From Gellertiella hungarica (GTDB lineage Bacteria > Pseudomonadota > Alphaproteobacteria > Rhizobiales > Rhizobiaceae), in NCBI RefSeq assembly GCF_014197145.1, contig NZ_JACIEZ010000005.1:239124-303123 (forward strand): 64,000 nucleotides of DNA, given 5' to 3'. The notes beneath the pieces are model-generated. The model did not search any database. It worked only from the letters and a program-made list of their open reading frames with translations, and was not told the DNA's origin. Position numbers and translations under genes: made by a program. This document shows, piece by piece, positions 18,020 through 27,056 of the stretch; within the stretch, counting starts at the first letter, position 1, and the number at the start of each line of letters is the position of its first letter.

Positions 18020-18906
18020 GGCACCAGCGCCCGCCCGTCATGGGCGGTGTCCCTGTCGGCATAGGAATAGGCGAAATCCGGCCCCGGCATGTGCGGGAAG
18101 CCGCGGAAGTTCAGCCCGTTTGCAAAGCGGTTGCGGCAGGTCTCGAAGCGCTTGTCGCAGCCGACCAGCGCCCCCACCCGGTCGCCGACGGCGGGCATCA
18201 GCCCCGGCGGCAGCCAGAGATCGAGGATGTGCCGGTCGCCCTCCTTCGCCGAGGCGGCGATGCCGGATACGGTGCCCGCCAGCACCCCGCTCTCGAAGGT
18301 CAGCCGCCCGAGGGAGAAATCGTCGCCGTCGAAGCCGGAAAGGCCCGTCACCGCCAGGCGGCTTTCCGAAAGCAGCGCGGCGATGCGCCCCGTTCCCCGG
18401 TGGCGGCCCGGGACCGGCACGAGGGCGCAGTCGCTGTCGGCGAATTCGGCGGAGCAGGTGCGGACATGCGCCCGCCCCTGCGGCTGGTGCAGCCGGTGGG
18501 TGAGCGGGCGAAGCTCCGCCCGGAACAGGTTTCCCTCCACCGTCACCTCGCCGATGTCGCGGCGGCTGAGGAAGACGCGCTCCTCCGGCCGTGCCCAGTT
18601 GACGGCGTGGAGGTCCACCTCCGCCCCGTCATAGAGCCCGGCGGCGAGATGGTCCGGCGTGATCAGCGGGCTCGAGAAGGCGCCCTCGATCTCGCCGGCG
18701 GCGGCGGGCAGGCCCGCCTCCTCCGCATAGGCGCGGCCGGTGAAGCCCGAGCCCGCGCGAAAGGTGACGCCGCCGAAGGCGATGTCGCGGTCGTGGTCGG
18801 TGAAGCCGAGCACGACGCCATCGCGGCGGGTCACCTTCCAGCAATGGCAAAGCGTGGTCGCGCCCCCGGCAAGATGGGCGGCAAGGGCGGCGGAAAGCCG
18901 TCTCAT
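18016..18906 (-). CDS. GTA g13: DUF2163 tail protein
   Basis: Corresponds to RcGTA g13, a baseplate hub component, 296 residues. Recognised by the N-terminal LCHCWKVTRRDGVVLGFTDH and GGVTFRAGSGF. A cysteine-containing C-terminal part follows (GCDKRFETCRNRFANGLNF) that in the RcGTA homologue binds an iron-sulfur cluster; the cysteines expected are present. ATGA overlap joins it to g12 upstream. Frame intact. Confidence 0.9.
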   Translation of the reverse strand: MRRLSAALAAHLAGGATTLCHCWKVTRRDGVVLGFTDHDRDIAFGGVTFRAGSGFTGRAYAEEAGLPAAAGEIEGAFSSPLITPDHLAAGLYDGAEVDLHAVNWARPEERVFLSRRDIGEVTVEGNLFRAELRPLTHRLHQPQGRAHVRTCSAEFADSDCALVPVPGRHRGTGRIAALLSESRLAVTGLSGFDGDDFSLGRLTFESGVLAGTVSGIAASAKEGDRHILDLWLPPGLMPAVGDRVGALVGCDKRFETCRNRFANGLNFRGFPHMPGPDFAYSYADRDTAHDGRALVP

Positions 18907-19538
18907 GGTTCGATCTCCTCCAGCGGAATGACGGGGAAGCGGCCGGCGTTGAAGGCCTCGAGGCTCACCTCCAGCCGGTCGGTGGCAAAGCGCACCGGCA
19001 CGTCGAATTCGAAGCCGGCGGTGACGGCAGCCCCCGCGGGCGGGGCGCGCCCCTCGGCAAAGGTCACCGTTCCCGAGACCGCATCCACCGTCAGGTCTGC
19101 GGCGGGCGCAAGCCGCCCGTTGACGGCGACGGTCACGGTGCCGGCCACCGGCTTTGCGATCCGCCGCGCCCAGCTACCGGCGCGGTCGCCGTAGAGCTTG
19201 ACGAGCGGGAAGGACAGCGTGCGGCCATCGCCGGTGCCGAGGCTCTGGTCGAGCGGCGTGGGGCTCCATTCCGGCCGGCAGGACCTGAAGTCGAGCGGGT
19301 CGCGGAAGCGGAAGCCGTGCAGCGCGCCCGCCCTCGCCTCGAAGAACTCGATCACCGTGTAGAGATCGGCAATCGAGCGGATGCCGGAGCCCGCATCATA
19401 GCGCCGGCGGGAATTGGCCCAGCGCTGGTTGCGGGCCTCGCGGCCGTTGGACAGGCTCACGATGTCGGTGAGGCGGGACGGCCCGCCGCTGACGCCGAGC
19501 GCCAGCCGCAGCGGAAAACGGATCTCGTGAAAGGCCAT
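18903..19538 (-). CDS. GTA g12: DUF2460 distal tail protein
   Basis: Corresponds to RcGTA g12, distal tail or baseplate protein, 211 residues. DUF2460 features are clear: FHEIRFPLRLALGVSGGP at the start, EFFEARAGALHGFRFRDP in the middle and FPVIPLEEIEP at the end. It starts 13 bp after the g11 stop and overlaps g13 by four bases. Confidence 0.92.
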   Translation of the reverse strand: MAFHEIRFPLRLALGVSGGPSRLTDIVSLSNGREARNQRWANSRRRYDAGSGIRSIADLYTVIEFFEARAGALHGFRFRDPLDFRSCRPEWSPTPLDQSLGTGDGRTLSFPLVKLYGDRAGSWARRIAKPVAGTVTVAVNGRLAPAADLTVDAVSGTVTFAEGRAPPAGAAVTAGFEFDVPVRFATDRLEVSLEAFNAGRFPVIPLEEIEP

Positions 19539-19550
19539 GGCGCGCCTCCT

Positions 19551-20123
19551 TCAGAGATGCCGCGCGCCGCGCCGGGCCGCGCGCGCCAGCATGGCGGAAA
19601 GGGCGGCTTCCGAGCGGCGGAAGCTCTCCGCATCGGCAGCCGTCACGTTGAAGACGACGGTGCCGCCGGGCGGCGCACCGCCCGAGACCGACACGCCGAG
19701 CGAGCCGTCCGCGCCGCGCCGGAGCGGCAGGATCGCCTCCGGTCCGGCCTCGCCCATCAGCCCGAGCCCGCCGCCCGCGCCGGTGAAATAGGCCGGGGCG
19801 GCAATCACCCCGCCATCGGCAAAGGGCGTGACGGCGGGCGCGTCTGCCCCGGAAAGTCCCGCCAGCAGCTGCCCGCCCGCGCGGGACAGCAGGTCCTCGA
19901 GCGGCTTCAGCCCGGCATCGAGGGCCAGCGACGAAAGCTTCAGCGCCAGTCCCTTCAGCACCTCGTCCAGCCCCTTCGCCCCGCTCGCGGCATCGGCGAA
20001 GGCGCGGGAAAGCGCAGCGCCCAGCCGGTCGCTGCGGATTTCGAGATCCGCAAGGAGCGGCCCGAGGGCTGCCGCCTCTCCGGCGGCGGGGGCAAGGGCG
20101 GAAGTTGGGGTCTCACCGGTCAT
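19551..20123 (-). CDS. GTA g11: short tail tape-measure protein
   Basis: Corresponds to RcGTA g11, the tape measure, 190 residues; GTA versions are short because the tail is short. It shows helical Ala/Leu-rich sequence, then the tape-measure-like Gly-rich stretch FADGGVIAAPAYFTGAGGGLGL with GEAGPEAILPL. The start overlaps the end of g10.1 by 11 bp. Frame intact. Confidence 0.88.
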   Translation of the reverse strand: MTGETPTSALAPAAGEAAALGPLLADLEIRSDRLGAALSRAFADAASGAKGLDEVLKGLALKLSSLALDAGLKPLEDLLSRAGGQLLAGLSGADAPAVTPFADGGVIAAPAYFTGAGGGLGLMGEAGPEAILPLRRGADGSLGVSVSGGAPPGGTVVFNVTAADAESFRRSEAALSAMLARAARRGARHL

Positions 20124-20384
20124 TTCGCGGTCTCCTGATCGGGTCTGTCTCGCCTGCGCCCCGGCGGTCGGGGAAGCGGGCCATCAGCGCGTCGAGCGCC
20201 GGCCGGTCGGGGCCGGCGGCCTCCCGCGCCGGTCCGGCGGCGGCGCAAAGCTCGCGCGGGCTCATCGCCCAGAAGTCGGAAGGGGAAAGCCGCAGCCGCC
20301 CGAGGCCGAAATGCATGGCCGCCGCCCAGGGAAAGGCGGCGGGCCTGGCGGCCCCGGCGGCTGCGGCGCTCAGGGGCGGTGGGG
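20113..20384 (-). CDS. GTA g10.1: rcc01693-type small protein (start uncertain)
   Basis: A small protein between the tail chaperone and the tape measure, matching the rcc01693 family of GTA clusters. Family sequence FPWAAAMHFGLGRLRLSPSDFWAMSPRELCAA is present (written here as positions about 20250-20345). No ATG or GTG precedes it in frame. The nearest candidate is a CTG at about 20382 that overlaps the g10 stop as CTGA. Otherwise an internal ATG before HFGLG would remove the conserved tryptophan. The role is probably tail assembly. Confidence 0.65.
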
Positions 20385-20735
20385 TGCCGCCCCCTCGTCC
20401 GGCGTGCCGAAGGCGGCGGCCATCAGCGCCGTCACCACCTCCACCGCCGCCGCCACCCCGCCCTCGATGTCGAGCGTCATCACGTCCTCGTCGGTGAAGA
20501 GATTGCCGCCGCCGCGCAGGCCCGCGCCCAGGATGCGCACCAGATCCGCCGCCTTCAGCCGCCCGCCGGAGAAGCGGGTGGCGAGATCGGCGAGCGTATC
20601 CGCCGCGAAGGCGGTTTCGAGTTCGGCCAGCGCGCCGAGCGTGAGGCACAGGATGCGGCGTTCGCCGCCGATCACCGCCTCCACCTCGCCGCGACGGCGG
20701 TTTGCCCTTGCGGATGCCTTGGACCGTCCCATCAC
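20370..20735 (-). CDS. GTA g10: gene transfer agent family tail assembly protein
   Basis: Corresponds to RcGTA g10, 121 residues, a tail tube assembly chaperone-like protein. Diagnostic text: ANRRRGEVEAVIGGERRILC followed by TLGALAELETAFA and LVRILGAGLRGGG. ATGA overlap with g9 upstream. The 3' end overlaps the presumed start of g10.1. In phages such adjacent tail chaperones can be linked by programmed frameshifting, but I see no slippery site here. Confidence 0.87.
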   Translation of the reverse strand: MMGRSKASARANRRRGEVEAVIGGERRILCLTLGALAELETAFAADTLADLATRFSGGRLKAADLVRILGAGLRGGGNLFTDEDVMTLDIEGGVAAAVEVVTALMAAAFGTPDEGAAPHRP

Positions 20736-21139
20736 ACGCTCCCGAAGCTGATGGCGCCGGCCGATTCCAGCGCGATCTCGAATCTCATCTCGCCGTTGTA
20801 TTCGCCGGCATAATCGAGCGCCGCGATCTGGAACGGCCCGGTGACGGTGCCGAAATCGGGAATGAGGATCTGGAAGGTCTTCACCTCCCCGGCAAAGAAG
20901 GCGCTGCGGATCAGCGCATCGGAGCTCGCGTCCTTGAAGAGGCCGGAGGCCGAGATGGAGGCGCGCTGGATGCCCGCGCCGGCGAGCAGCTCCCGCCAGC
21001 GTCCCGCGCTTTCGCCATCGGTGATGTCGATCGTCTGGGCATTGAAGGAAAGCTTGCGGCTGCGCAGGCCCGCGACCGTTTCATAGCCGCTGCCATTGCC
21101 GATTTTCAGCAGGAAATCCCTGCCCCTCTGCGTGACCAT
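20732..21139 (-). CDS. GTA g9: major tail protein
   Basis: Corresponds to RcGTA g9, the tail tube subunit, 135 residues. The TP901-1-like tail protein pattern is clear: GRDFLLKIGNGSGYETVAG, LSFNAQTIDITD and the C-terminal RFEIALESAGAISF. Start chosen at the ATG before VTQRGRDFL, since sequence upstream is a shadow of g8. Frame intact. Confidence 0.92.
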   Translation of the reverse strand: MVTQRGRDFLLKIGNGSGYETVAGLRSRKLSFNAQTIDITDGESAGRWRELLAGAGIQRASISASGLFKDASSDALIRSAFFAGEVKTFQILIPDFGTVTGPFQIAALDYAGEYNGEMRFEIALESAGAISFGSV

Positions 21140-21165
21140 ATCGGGTCCTCCGTCATGAAAAGCGA

Positions 21166-21588
21166 TCAAGGATGGGCCGGGCCGTCCTCGGTGACGGCCC
21201 GGAAGGTGATGGCGGTGACGAGCGCCCGGGCGGCGGGCATGCGCCGCGCGCGGGTGGCCTCGTGGGCAAGGCTGCACAGCGTCACGCCCGCGCCGAGATC
21301 CGGGGCAAGCGCATCGAGGGCGGCGCGCGCCGCAGCCGCGATCTCGCTGGCCAGCGCCGGATGATCGGCCCCGGTCCAGATCTCGAGGGTCAGCCGATGT
21401 TCCTCGCCGGGTTCGGTCGCGGTGGAATAGTCGCGGCTGTCGATGGGCCCGAGGAGCAGGAAGGGCATGCCCCCCTTCGGCATCCGGTCGAGCACCCGGC
21501 CGGGGGCGCCGAGCTTGCGCGCGAGCGCCGCATCGCCGCCAAGGGCGGCCGCCACCGCCTTCCCGAGCAGCAGGGCGGCGCGGCTCAT
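21166..21588 (-). CDS. GTA g8: DUF3168 tail terminator-like protein
   Basis: Corresponds to RcGTA g8, 140 residues, a tail terminator of the DUF3168 family placed at the head-tail joint. It contains HRLTLEIWTGADHPALASEIA and the C-terminal AARALVTAITFRAVTED, typical of the family. It overlaps g7 by four bases and ends 26 bp before g9. Confidence 0.9.
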   Translation of the reverse strand: MSRAALLLGKAVAAALGGDAALARKLGAPGRVLDRMPKGGMPFLLLGPIDSRDYSTATEPGEEHRLTLEIWTGADHPALASEIAAAARAALDALAPDLGAGVTLCSLAHEATRARRMPAARALVTAITFRAVTEDGPAHP

Positions 21589-21920
21589 GGCCCCTCCTCC
21601 CGGCAGAGGCAGCGGATGTAGCGGCCGGTTTCGTCGGGATCGAAGGCGTGCTCGATGTCAAGCAGCCGGTCGCCGAGGCGGAAGCGGCTTCCCGCCGTCA
21701 CGCCGGGGCGAAAGCGGATCGTCACCGCCATGCGCCGATACGGCAGGGCAAAGCCCGTATCCTCGGCAGGTTCCGCCGCCCCCGGTTCGACGAGGGCGAA
21801 GAGGTCCGCCTCCGCCGCAAAGCCGGCAATCGTGCCGCCCGCGCCGTCTGCGCCCGAAAGCGGCCGCTCCAGCACCACGGCGTGGCGGAAGCGCCCGGCA
21901 TCGATGGTCGCGCCCGCCAT
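21585..21920 (-). CDS. GTA g7: phage head-tail adaptor
   Basis: Corresponds to RcGTA g7, an SPP1 gp16-like head-closure protein, 111 residues. Core features are GRFRHAVVLERPL, a central strand with RMAVTIRFRPGV and the end LDIEHAFDPDETGRYIRCLC. It begins 2 bp after the g6 stop and overlaps g8 by four bases. Confidence 0.9.
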   Translation of the reverse strand: MAGATIDAGRFRHAVVLERPLSGADGAGGTIAGFAAEADLFALVEPGAAEPAEDTGFALPYRRMAVTIRFRPGVTAGSRFRLGDRLLDIEHAFDPDETGRYIRCLCREEGP

Positions 21921-21922
21921 GG

Positions 21923-22492
21923 TCAGAGCCTCCGCCCGAGGAAGGGCTGCACGAGCCGCTCGTAGCCGTCGGGGATCGCCGCCGGCTGGTCGGCAAGCCC
22001 CACCGCGCCGCGGTATTCGTACATCGCCGCCACATGCAGCAGCAGCGCCCGGCGCAGGCTGTCCGGCACATCGGCGCCCGCTTCGCCGAAGCCGGCGGTG
22101 AAATCGATCTCCACGCCGTTCTCCGCCTGCCCCGGCTCGAAGCCGCGCCCGAGCCAGAGCCGGGCCGGCGGCCCCTCGCGCTCGAAGGCAATCCCCTCCG
22201 CCGCCAGGCTCCGCGCCACGCCATCCGCATCGTAAAGCGTAACCGCATCAATCGCTTGCACGGGACCCTTGAGGATCTGCACGACGCCGTCGCGGGAGAC
22301 CGCCGGAAGCACAAGCCGCAGACCCTGGCTGACAAGGCACAGCCCCGTCGCCCGCTCCATGTGCTCGCGAGCAACCCGGACCAGCCCGGCCAGATAGGCA
22401 TCCTCCGCCTCTCCCCCGATCCTCATATGCGCCTTCACGTCCGATACCCCCATCGCCTCCGCCACCGGCGGCCGGGTGGTGATGTATGTCAT
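21923..22492 (-). CDS. GTA g6: head-tail connector protein
   Basis: Corresponds to RcGTA g6, a connector of the phage gp6-like/phiE125 gp8 type, 189 residues. It shows EAMGVSDVKAHMRIGGEAED, HMERATG and a C-terminal AADQPAAIPDGYERLVQPF-type end. The start is the ATG after AAAGGAAC; codons upstream would run into the palindromic element. This gene is separated from the capsid gene g5 by repeat copy 4, so it may rely on read-through or its own promoter. Confidence 0.88.
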   Translation of the reverse strand: MTYITTRPPVAEAMGVSDVKAHMRIGGEAEDAYLAGLVRVAREHMERATGLCLVSQGLRLVLPAVSRDGVVQILKGPVQAIDAVTLYDADGVARSLAAEGIAFEREGPPARLWLGRGFEPGQAENGVEIDFTAGFGEAGADVPDSLRRALLLHVAAMYEYRGAVGLADQPAAIPDGYERLVQPFLGRRL

Positions 22493-22544
22493 GTCGATGT
22501 TCCTTTGATGTGGTTGAAAACGGGGGTGGCGGGGTTTGCCGTGG

Positions 22545-22895
22545 TGGCCCCCTCTGCCCTGGCGGGCGTTGAGTTTGCCGATGCGCACCCCCCTCTGCCC
22601 TGCCGGGCGTGGCGTTTGCCGAACCGCACCCCCCTCTGCCCTGCCGGGCATCTCCCCCTCAAGGGGGGAGATCGGGATGGGGTTTCTCGGGGAAGTCCCT
22701 CGCAAACCTCTCTGCATTTGAGACGCTCATTGTCTGGCGAAACCATAAATTCCACGGTCGATCTCCCCCTTGAGGGGGAGATGTCCCGGCAGGGACAGAG
22801 GGGGGTGCGGTGCGGCAAACTCGACGCCGTGCGAGGCACCCTCAATCTCCCCCCTTGAGGGGGAGATGCCCCGGCAGGGGCAGAGGGGGGTGCGG
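22545..22895. repeat. Palindromic intergenic element, copy 4, inside the GTA cluster
   Basis: Left blocks at about 22545 and 22580 and a full left arm at 22621-22674 are followed by a forward core and two right arms (22759-22808 and 22842-22892). The element separates capsid gene g5 from connector gene g6. In compact GTA clusters these genes are normally close, so the element is probably an insertion here. Confidence 0.9.
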
Positions 22896-22916
22896 TGCGT
22901 CACACGCAAACGCCCC

Positions 22917-24221
22917 TCAGCTCACCGCAAAGCGGACGAACTTGACGGCCTCGAAGTTCTGCACGCCGCCGCCGACGCGGCGGGTGACGTAGAAGAGGAC
23001 GTAGGGCTTGGCGGTGTAGGGGTCGCGGATGAGGCGGGTGCCCATGCGGTCGACGACGAGGTAGGCGGCGCGGAAGTCGCCGAAGGCGATGGCCATGCCG
23101 CCGGAGGCGATGTCGGGCATGTCCTCGCTTTCGGCAAGCGGGAAGCCGGCGAGCGAGGCCGGGGTGCCGGCGGCGGCGGGCGGCTGCCAGATGTAGTTGC
23201 CGGTGGTGTCCTTCAGCTTGCGGATTTCCCCTTGCGTCTTGCGGTTCATGAGGAAGGTGCCGTTCTGGCGATAGCCGGCCTTCAGCGCGTAGATGACGTC
23301 GAAGAGCGTGTCGGAGGGGTTTTGCGCGCGGAAGCCGTTGGCGACGCCGGTTGCGACATAGCCGATGCTGCCCCAGCTCCAGGCGCCGTCGGCGACCGTG
23401 TTGTAGGTGACGAGGCCCTTGGGCTTGTTGACGCCGTCGCCGGCGATGAAGGCGGTGCCTTCCTGCTCGGCGAAGACGATTTCCACCTCCGAGGCGATCC
23501 AGCTTTCGATGTCCACGGCGGCATCGTCGAGCAGCGCCTGGGTGGCGGCGGGCTGGGCGAACAGCTCCTGCGTGGGAAAGGACAGCTCGGCCAACGTCTG
23601 GCTGCCGGTCTGCGGGCGGGCGGCGGTTTCGGCCACCCAGCCGGTGGCGAGCCCGTTGGTGGCGAAGGGCTTTTTCAGCACCGCGCCCGAGATCTGCCGC
23701 ACGGTGGCCAGCCGGCGCATGGGCGAGATCATCGCCACGCGGCGGCCGATGGCGGTGTCGATTTCGGGCGGCACCACCACCCCGCCATCGGAGGAGACGG
23801 AGGCGGAATAGGCCTTGGCCTCGAGATCGCGCAGCGGCCCCTCGTCGCCGCGCCGGACATAGGCCTCGAAGGCGGCCTTGAGCTCCGGCGGGGCATGGGC
23901 GGCGCCCTCGGGACGCAGCTCGCCCAGCGGCGGGCGGGCCGCCTTCAGCGCAAGCTCGTCGAGAAGGCGCGTCTGCTGGTCGATGGCGCGGTTGATGCGC
24001 TCCACCTTCTCCGTGGTGACGACATCGGCGGCGAGCTTCTTCTCGATCTCGCCGAGCCGGCGGTCATTGGCCTCGCGGAAGGCCTCGAAGGCGCCCATCA
24101 GCTCGTCATGGGCACCGGAAAGCCCGTCCGGCCAGGCCTTGATGTCGGGCGCGCGGCCGGGCGCGGCCCCCGCTTCCGGCGGGCGGGCATGGGCGGGGGC
24201 AAGGGTCTTGGTCTCGATCAT
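22917..24221 (-). CDS. GTA g5: major capsid protein (HK97 fold)
   Basis: Major head subunit, 434 residues. The N-terminal third is a helical scaffold-like region (FREANDRRLGEIEKKLAADV) normally removed by the prohead protease. The HK97 domain starts near EAYVRRGDEGPL and includes SSDGGVVVPPEIDTAIG, QELFAQPAATQALLDDAAVD and GFPLAESEDMPDI. Frame intact. ATGA overlap with g4. Because g4 is frameshifted in this sequence, maturation of this protein may be impaired. Confidence 0.93.
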   Translation of the reverse strand: MIETKTLAPAHARPPEAGAAPGRAPDIKAWPDGLSGAHDELMGAFEAFREANDRRLGEIEKKLAADVVTTEKVERINRAIDQQTRLLDELALKAARPPLGELRPEGAAHAPPELKAAFEAYVRRGDEGPLRDLEAKAYSASVSSDGGVVVPPEIDTAIGRRVAMISPMRRLATVRQISGAVLKKPFATNGLATGWVAETAARPQTGSQTLAELSFPTQELFAQPAATQALLDDAAVDIESWIASEVEIVFAEQEGTAFIAGDGVNKPKGLVTYNTVADGAWSWGSIGYVATGVANGFRAQNPSDTLFDVIYALKAGYRQNGTFLMNRKTQGEIRKLKDTTGNYIWQPPAAAGTPASLAGFPLAESEDMPDIASGGMAIAFGDFRAAYLVVDRMGTRLIRDPYTAKPYVLFYVTRRVGGGVQNFEAVKFVRFAVS

Positions 24222-24846
24222 GGGCGCAGTCCTCCTGACGTGCTGTTGCCTGATGATGGGTGTGAAAGGGATCTTGGGCCGAAGGGCGAGCGCCGGTGGC
24301 GGACGGGAACGGCTGCGGATGCGGCGGGCGGCAGCGCCGCCTGCTTCACCGCGCCGACCCGCGCCTCCGGCAGCATCGGAAAGGTGACGATGGAGATTTC
24401 CCAGAGATCGGCCTCCAGGATGCGGCGAAGCCCGCCGCGCGTCTCGCGATGGGTGCGCATGGCGCGGAAGCCGATGGACAGCCCGTCGATCGCCCGGTTG
24501 AGCAGATGGGCATGAACCTCCTCAGCGCGCGCGGCGCCGGGGTGAGCTGCCCCTCCACATAGAGCCCGTGGGTGTCCTCGCGGATCACGATCCAGCGGCC
24601 GATCACCTCGGCGGGGTCGTGCTGGTAGAGCATGCGGACGCCCTCCGGCCCGCGCCTTTCCAGCGACAGGCGGAAGGCGCCGTGCTCGATCACGTCGGCG
24701 GCAAGGTCGGGCCGGCCGAAGACGCTGGCATAGCCGGTAAAGCGCCCCTGGCGGCCGAGGCCGGAAACGGCAAGCGGGGCGATGCGCCGGACGGGGGCCG
24801 GCAGCCCCGCCGCTTCCCCGGGCCCGGGTTCGGTGGAAGGGGTCAC
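24218..24846 (-). pseudogene. GTA g4: prohead protease, frameshifted
   Basis: HK97 prohead protease that trims and matures the capsid protein. Translation from the GTG at 24846 (GTGA overlap with g3.5) gives the family sequence RFTGYASVFGRPDLAADVIE through LYVEGQLTP. It then leaves frame. The rest of the family sequence (EEVHAHLLNRAIDGLSIGFR, EADLWEISIVTFPML) continues in another frame to a stop at 24218. The break is at the G run 24539-24542 (CCCC on the coding strand), where one more C would restore the frame. Either a real mutation or a homopolymer sequencing error. Confidence 0.85.
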
Positions 24847-25238
24847 GGCCTTGCCTCCCCGTCTGCGTCGCCGCCGGTGCGGGCCTTGCCCGGGCCACCG
24901 GCGCTGCCCGTGGGTGCCGCGCCGCCCGGCATCCGCGCCTTGCTGGCGGCGATGCGGGCGAGAATTCCGAGCCCCCACCAGGCGACGAGGCTTGCCAGCG
25001 CCGAGCCCGAAAGCACCAGTTCGGGACCGGACAGGCGGTCGCCGAGCCCCAGCGTTTCCTCGAGCCACAGCCCGGCCGGGCCGCCGAAGACCAGCCCGCA
25101 GCAGACCCCGGTGAGAAAGCGGGTGGCCGCTTCCCGGTGGCTTCCGGGAAACAGGTAGACGAGCGAGACGGCGGCGCCGGCCGTCGATCCCGCAATGCGT
25201 TCGGCAAGCCAGCCGTCCGCGCCGGTAAGGTCAGTCAT
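24843..25238 (-). CDS. GTA g3.5-position small membrane protein (DUF6107-like)
   Basis: A 131-residue protein in the slot of RcGTA orfg3.5, between portal and protease. It has three likely hydrophobic segments (about 14-30, 40-58 and 75-97), with SHREAATRFLTGVCCGLVFG and VAWWGLGILARIAA, and a Gly/Ala-rich tail. I associate this protein type with rhizobial GTA clusters (DUF6107), from memory. Function unknown. It overlaps g4 by GTGA. Confidence 0.7.
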   Translation of the reverse strand: MTDLTGADGWLAERIAGSTAGAAVSLVYLFPGSHREAATRFLTGVCCGLVFGGPAGLWLEETLGLGDRLSGPELVLSGSALASLVAWWGLGILARIAASKARMPGGAAPTGSAGGPGKARTGGDADGEARP

Positions 25239-25431
25239 GGCGGGTTCCTTTCATGGCATGGGGTTTCGCCGCCGCCGGGCCTGCCCGGCAGTCGCGAAAC
25301 GGAAAAAGAGGTGACGGATGAATCCCTTGGCGGGATGCCTTCAACGGGCGCCTCAGCCGGTCGAAGTCTCGGTGCGCGCCTTGCCGAAGGGATTCCGGCA
25401 ATCGCGGCAAGGCATTGGGAAAGCTTGTCTT

Positions 25432-26577
25432 TCAGCGCGGATCGGGCGCGTAGCCCAGCGCCTCGCGCTTTTCCGCGTCGGTGAGGAAGGGGGCGGCGGC
25501 AACGCGCGCCCACAGCTCTCCCCGTTCGGCCGACAGCGCGCTGATGCCGTCGGGATCGGGGTCGATCCGCACCCGGTCGGCGGGCCGGGTCAGGCCCTGC
25601 ACCAGCGCCGCCATGGTGCGCGCCACGAGCGGCAGCACCGTCAGCCGGTAGAAGGCGCGGTTTGCCTCCTGATAGTTGGAATAGGTGTTGTCGCCCGGCA
25701 GGCCGAGCAGCGGCGGCGGCACGCCGAGCGACAGCGCGATGTCGCGCGCCGCGCCGTTCTTCGCCTCGGCGAAATCCAGATCGCGCGGGGTGAGCGACAT
25801 GGGTTTCCAGTCCAGCCCGCCTTCGAGCAGCAGCGGCCGGCCGGCCGCCTGCGCGCCGGCATAGCCCTCCTCCAGCTCGCGCTTCAGCCGTTCGTAATGC
25901 TGCGGCGACAGGTTGCCGCCCTCCTTCGGCTGGTAGACCAGCGCCCCGGAAGGGCGGGCGGAATTGTCGATCAGCGCCCGGTTCCACCGGGTCGCGGCAT
26001 TGGACAGGGCAATCGCCCCTGCCGCCGAGGCGAGCGGCGCAAGGCCGCGCGTGGCATCGAGCGGATGGAAGAGCCTGATGTGCAGGGGATCGCCGATCCG
26101 CCCCTCGAAGGCGAGCCGCCGCGGCCCGGCCCCGGTTTCCACCACCAGCGCCTCGGGCCAGCCCTGCCGCCCGGTTTCGATCCGCACCCGGTCCGGCCGG
26201 AGCGGATAGAGCTCGCGCGCTTCGCCCGCCACCGTCACCACCTCGACGAAGGCATTGCCGTCGAGCGCCAGGTGGCTGTAGAGCGTCTCCAGGAATTCCG
26301 GCCCTGCCATCAGCGGGTTCGACCGGGCGAGAAGCGCCAGCAGCGGATGGCCGGGCACCTCCCGCTCCTCGGCCTGCAGCACCAGCGGCACCGCGGCGGC
26401 AGCCTCCGCCACCAGCCGCACGGCGCGATGGGCGACCGGATTGCCCGCATAGCCGCGCCGCGCCAGCGCCGCATAGGACCGCCCCTCGACCTCCACCCCC
26501 GCCATCGCCGCCGCCACCGGCCCGCCCCCCATCGCCTGCCGCCCCTTCACCACCCGTCGCATCCATCCCTTCAGCAT
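25432..26577 (-). CDS. GTA g3: portal protein
   Basis: HK97-type portal, the ring through which DNA enters the head, 381 residues. Signature stretches include NPVAHRAVRLVAEAAAAVPL, GHPLLALLARSNPLM, FHPLDATRGLAPLASAAGAI and SYSNYQEANRAFYR-like text (NTYSNYQEANRAFYRLTVLP). The start at 26577 follows GGAAAG; upstream codons would run into repeat copy 5. A 193-bp gap with small inverted repeats separates it from g3.5. Confidence 0.92.
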   Translation of the reverse strand: MLKGWMRRVVKGRQAMGGGPVAAAMAGVEVEGRSYAALARRGYAGNPVAHRAVRLVAEAAAAVPLVLQAEEREVPGHPLLALLARSNPLMAGPEFLETLYSHLALDGNAFVEVVTVAGEARELYPLRPDRVRIETGRQGWPEALVVETGAGPRRLAFEGRIGDPLHIRLFHPLDATRGLAPLASAAGAIALSNAATRWNRALIDNSARPSGALVYQPKEGGNLSPQHYERLKRELEEGYAGAQAAGRPLLLEGGLDWKPMSLTPRDLDFAEAKNGAARDIALSLGVPPPLLGLPGDNTYSNYQEANRAFYRLTVLPLVARTMAALVQGLTRPADRVRIDPDPDGISALSAERGELWARVAAAPFLTDAEKREALGYAPDPR

Positions 26578-26640
26578 CGTCTTTCCTCTCCTGCTGTTTC
26601 CGGTGTCGCCTGTGCGTCGCGGGGCGTGGAGTGTGACGGA

Positions 26641-26960
26641 CCGCACCCCCCTCTGCCTCGCACCATGTCGGAGTTTGACGCGCTGCACCCCCCTCTGTCC
26701 GCACTATGTGGAGTTTGCCGTGCTGCACCCCCCTCTGTCCCTGCCGGGACATCTCCCCCTCAAGGGGGGAGATCGACCGTGGAATTTGTGGTTTCCCCAA
26801 ATAACAAGCGTCTCATTTGCCGATACGTTGGCTGGGGACTGCCCCAAGAATCCCTATCCCGATCTCCCCCCTTGAGGGGGAGATGCCCGGCAGGGCAGAG
26901 GGGGGTGCACATCGGCAAACTCGACGCCGTGCGAGGCAGTGAGGGGTGCGGTACGTCAAA
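26641..26960. repeat. Palindromic intergenic element, copy 5 (core inverted)
   Basis: Left blocks at about 26642, 26684 and 26723-26775, a core in reverse orientation, and a right arm at 26860-26908 with a decayed extra block to about 26950. It lies between the portal gene and the DUF559 gene. Confidence 0.9.
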
Positions 26961-27056
26961 CTCGACGGTTTGAAGGCCACCATTGACCTCCCCCCTTTAC
27001 ACCCCGCATAACATCATTCTAAATAAGCACGTCCTCACGATAGAAGGCGTCCTCCC

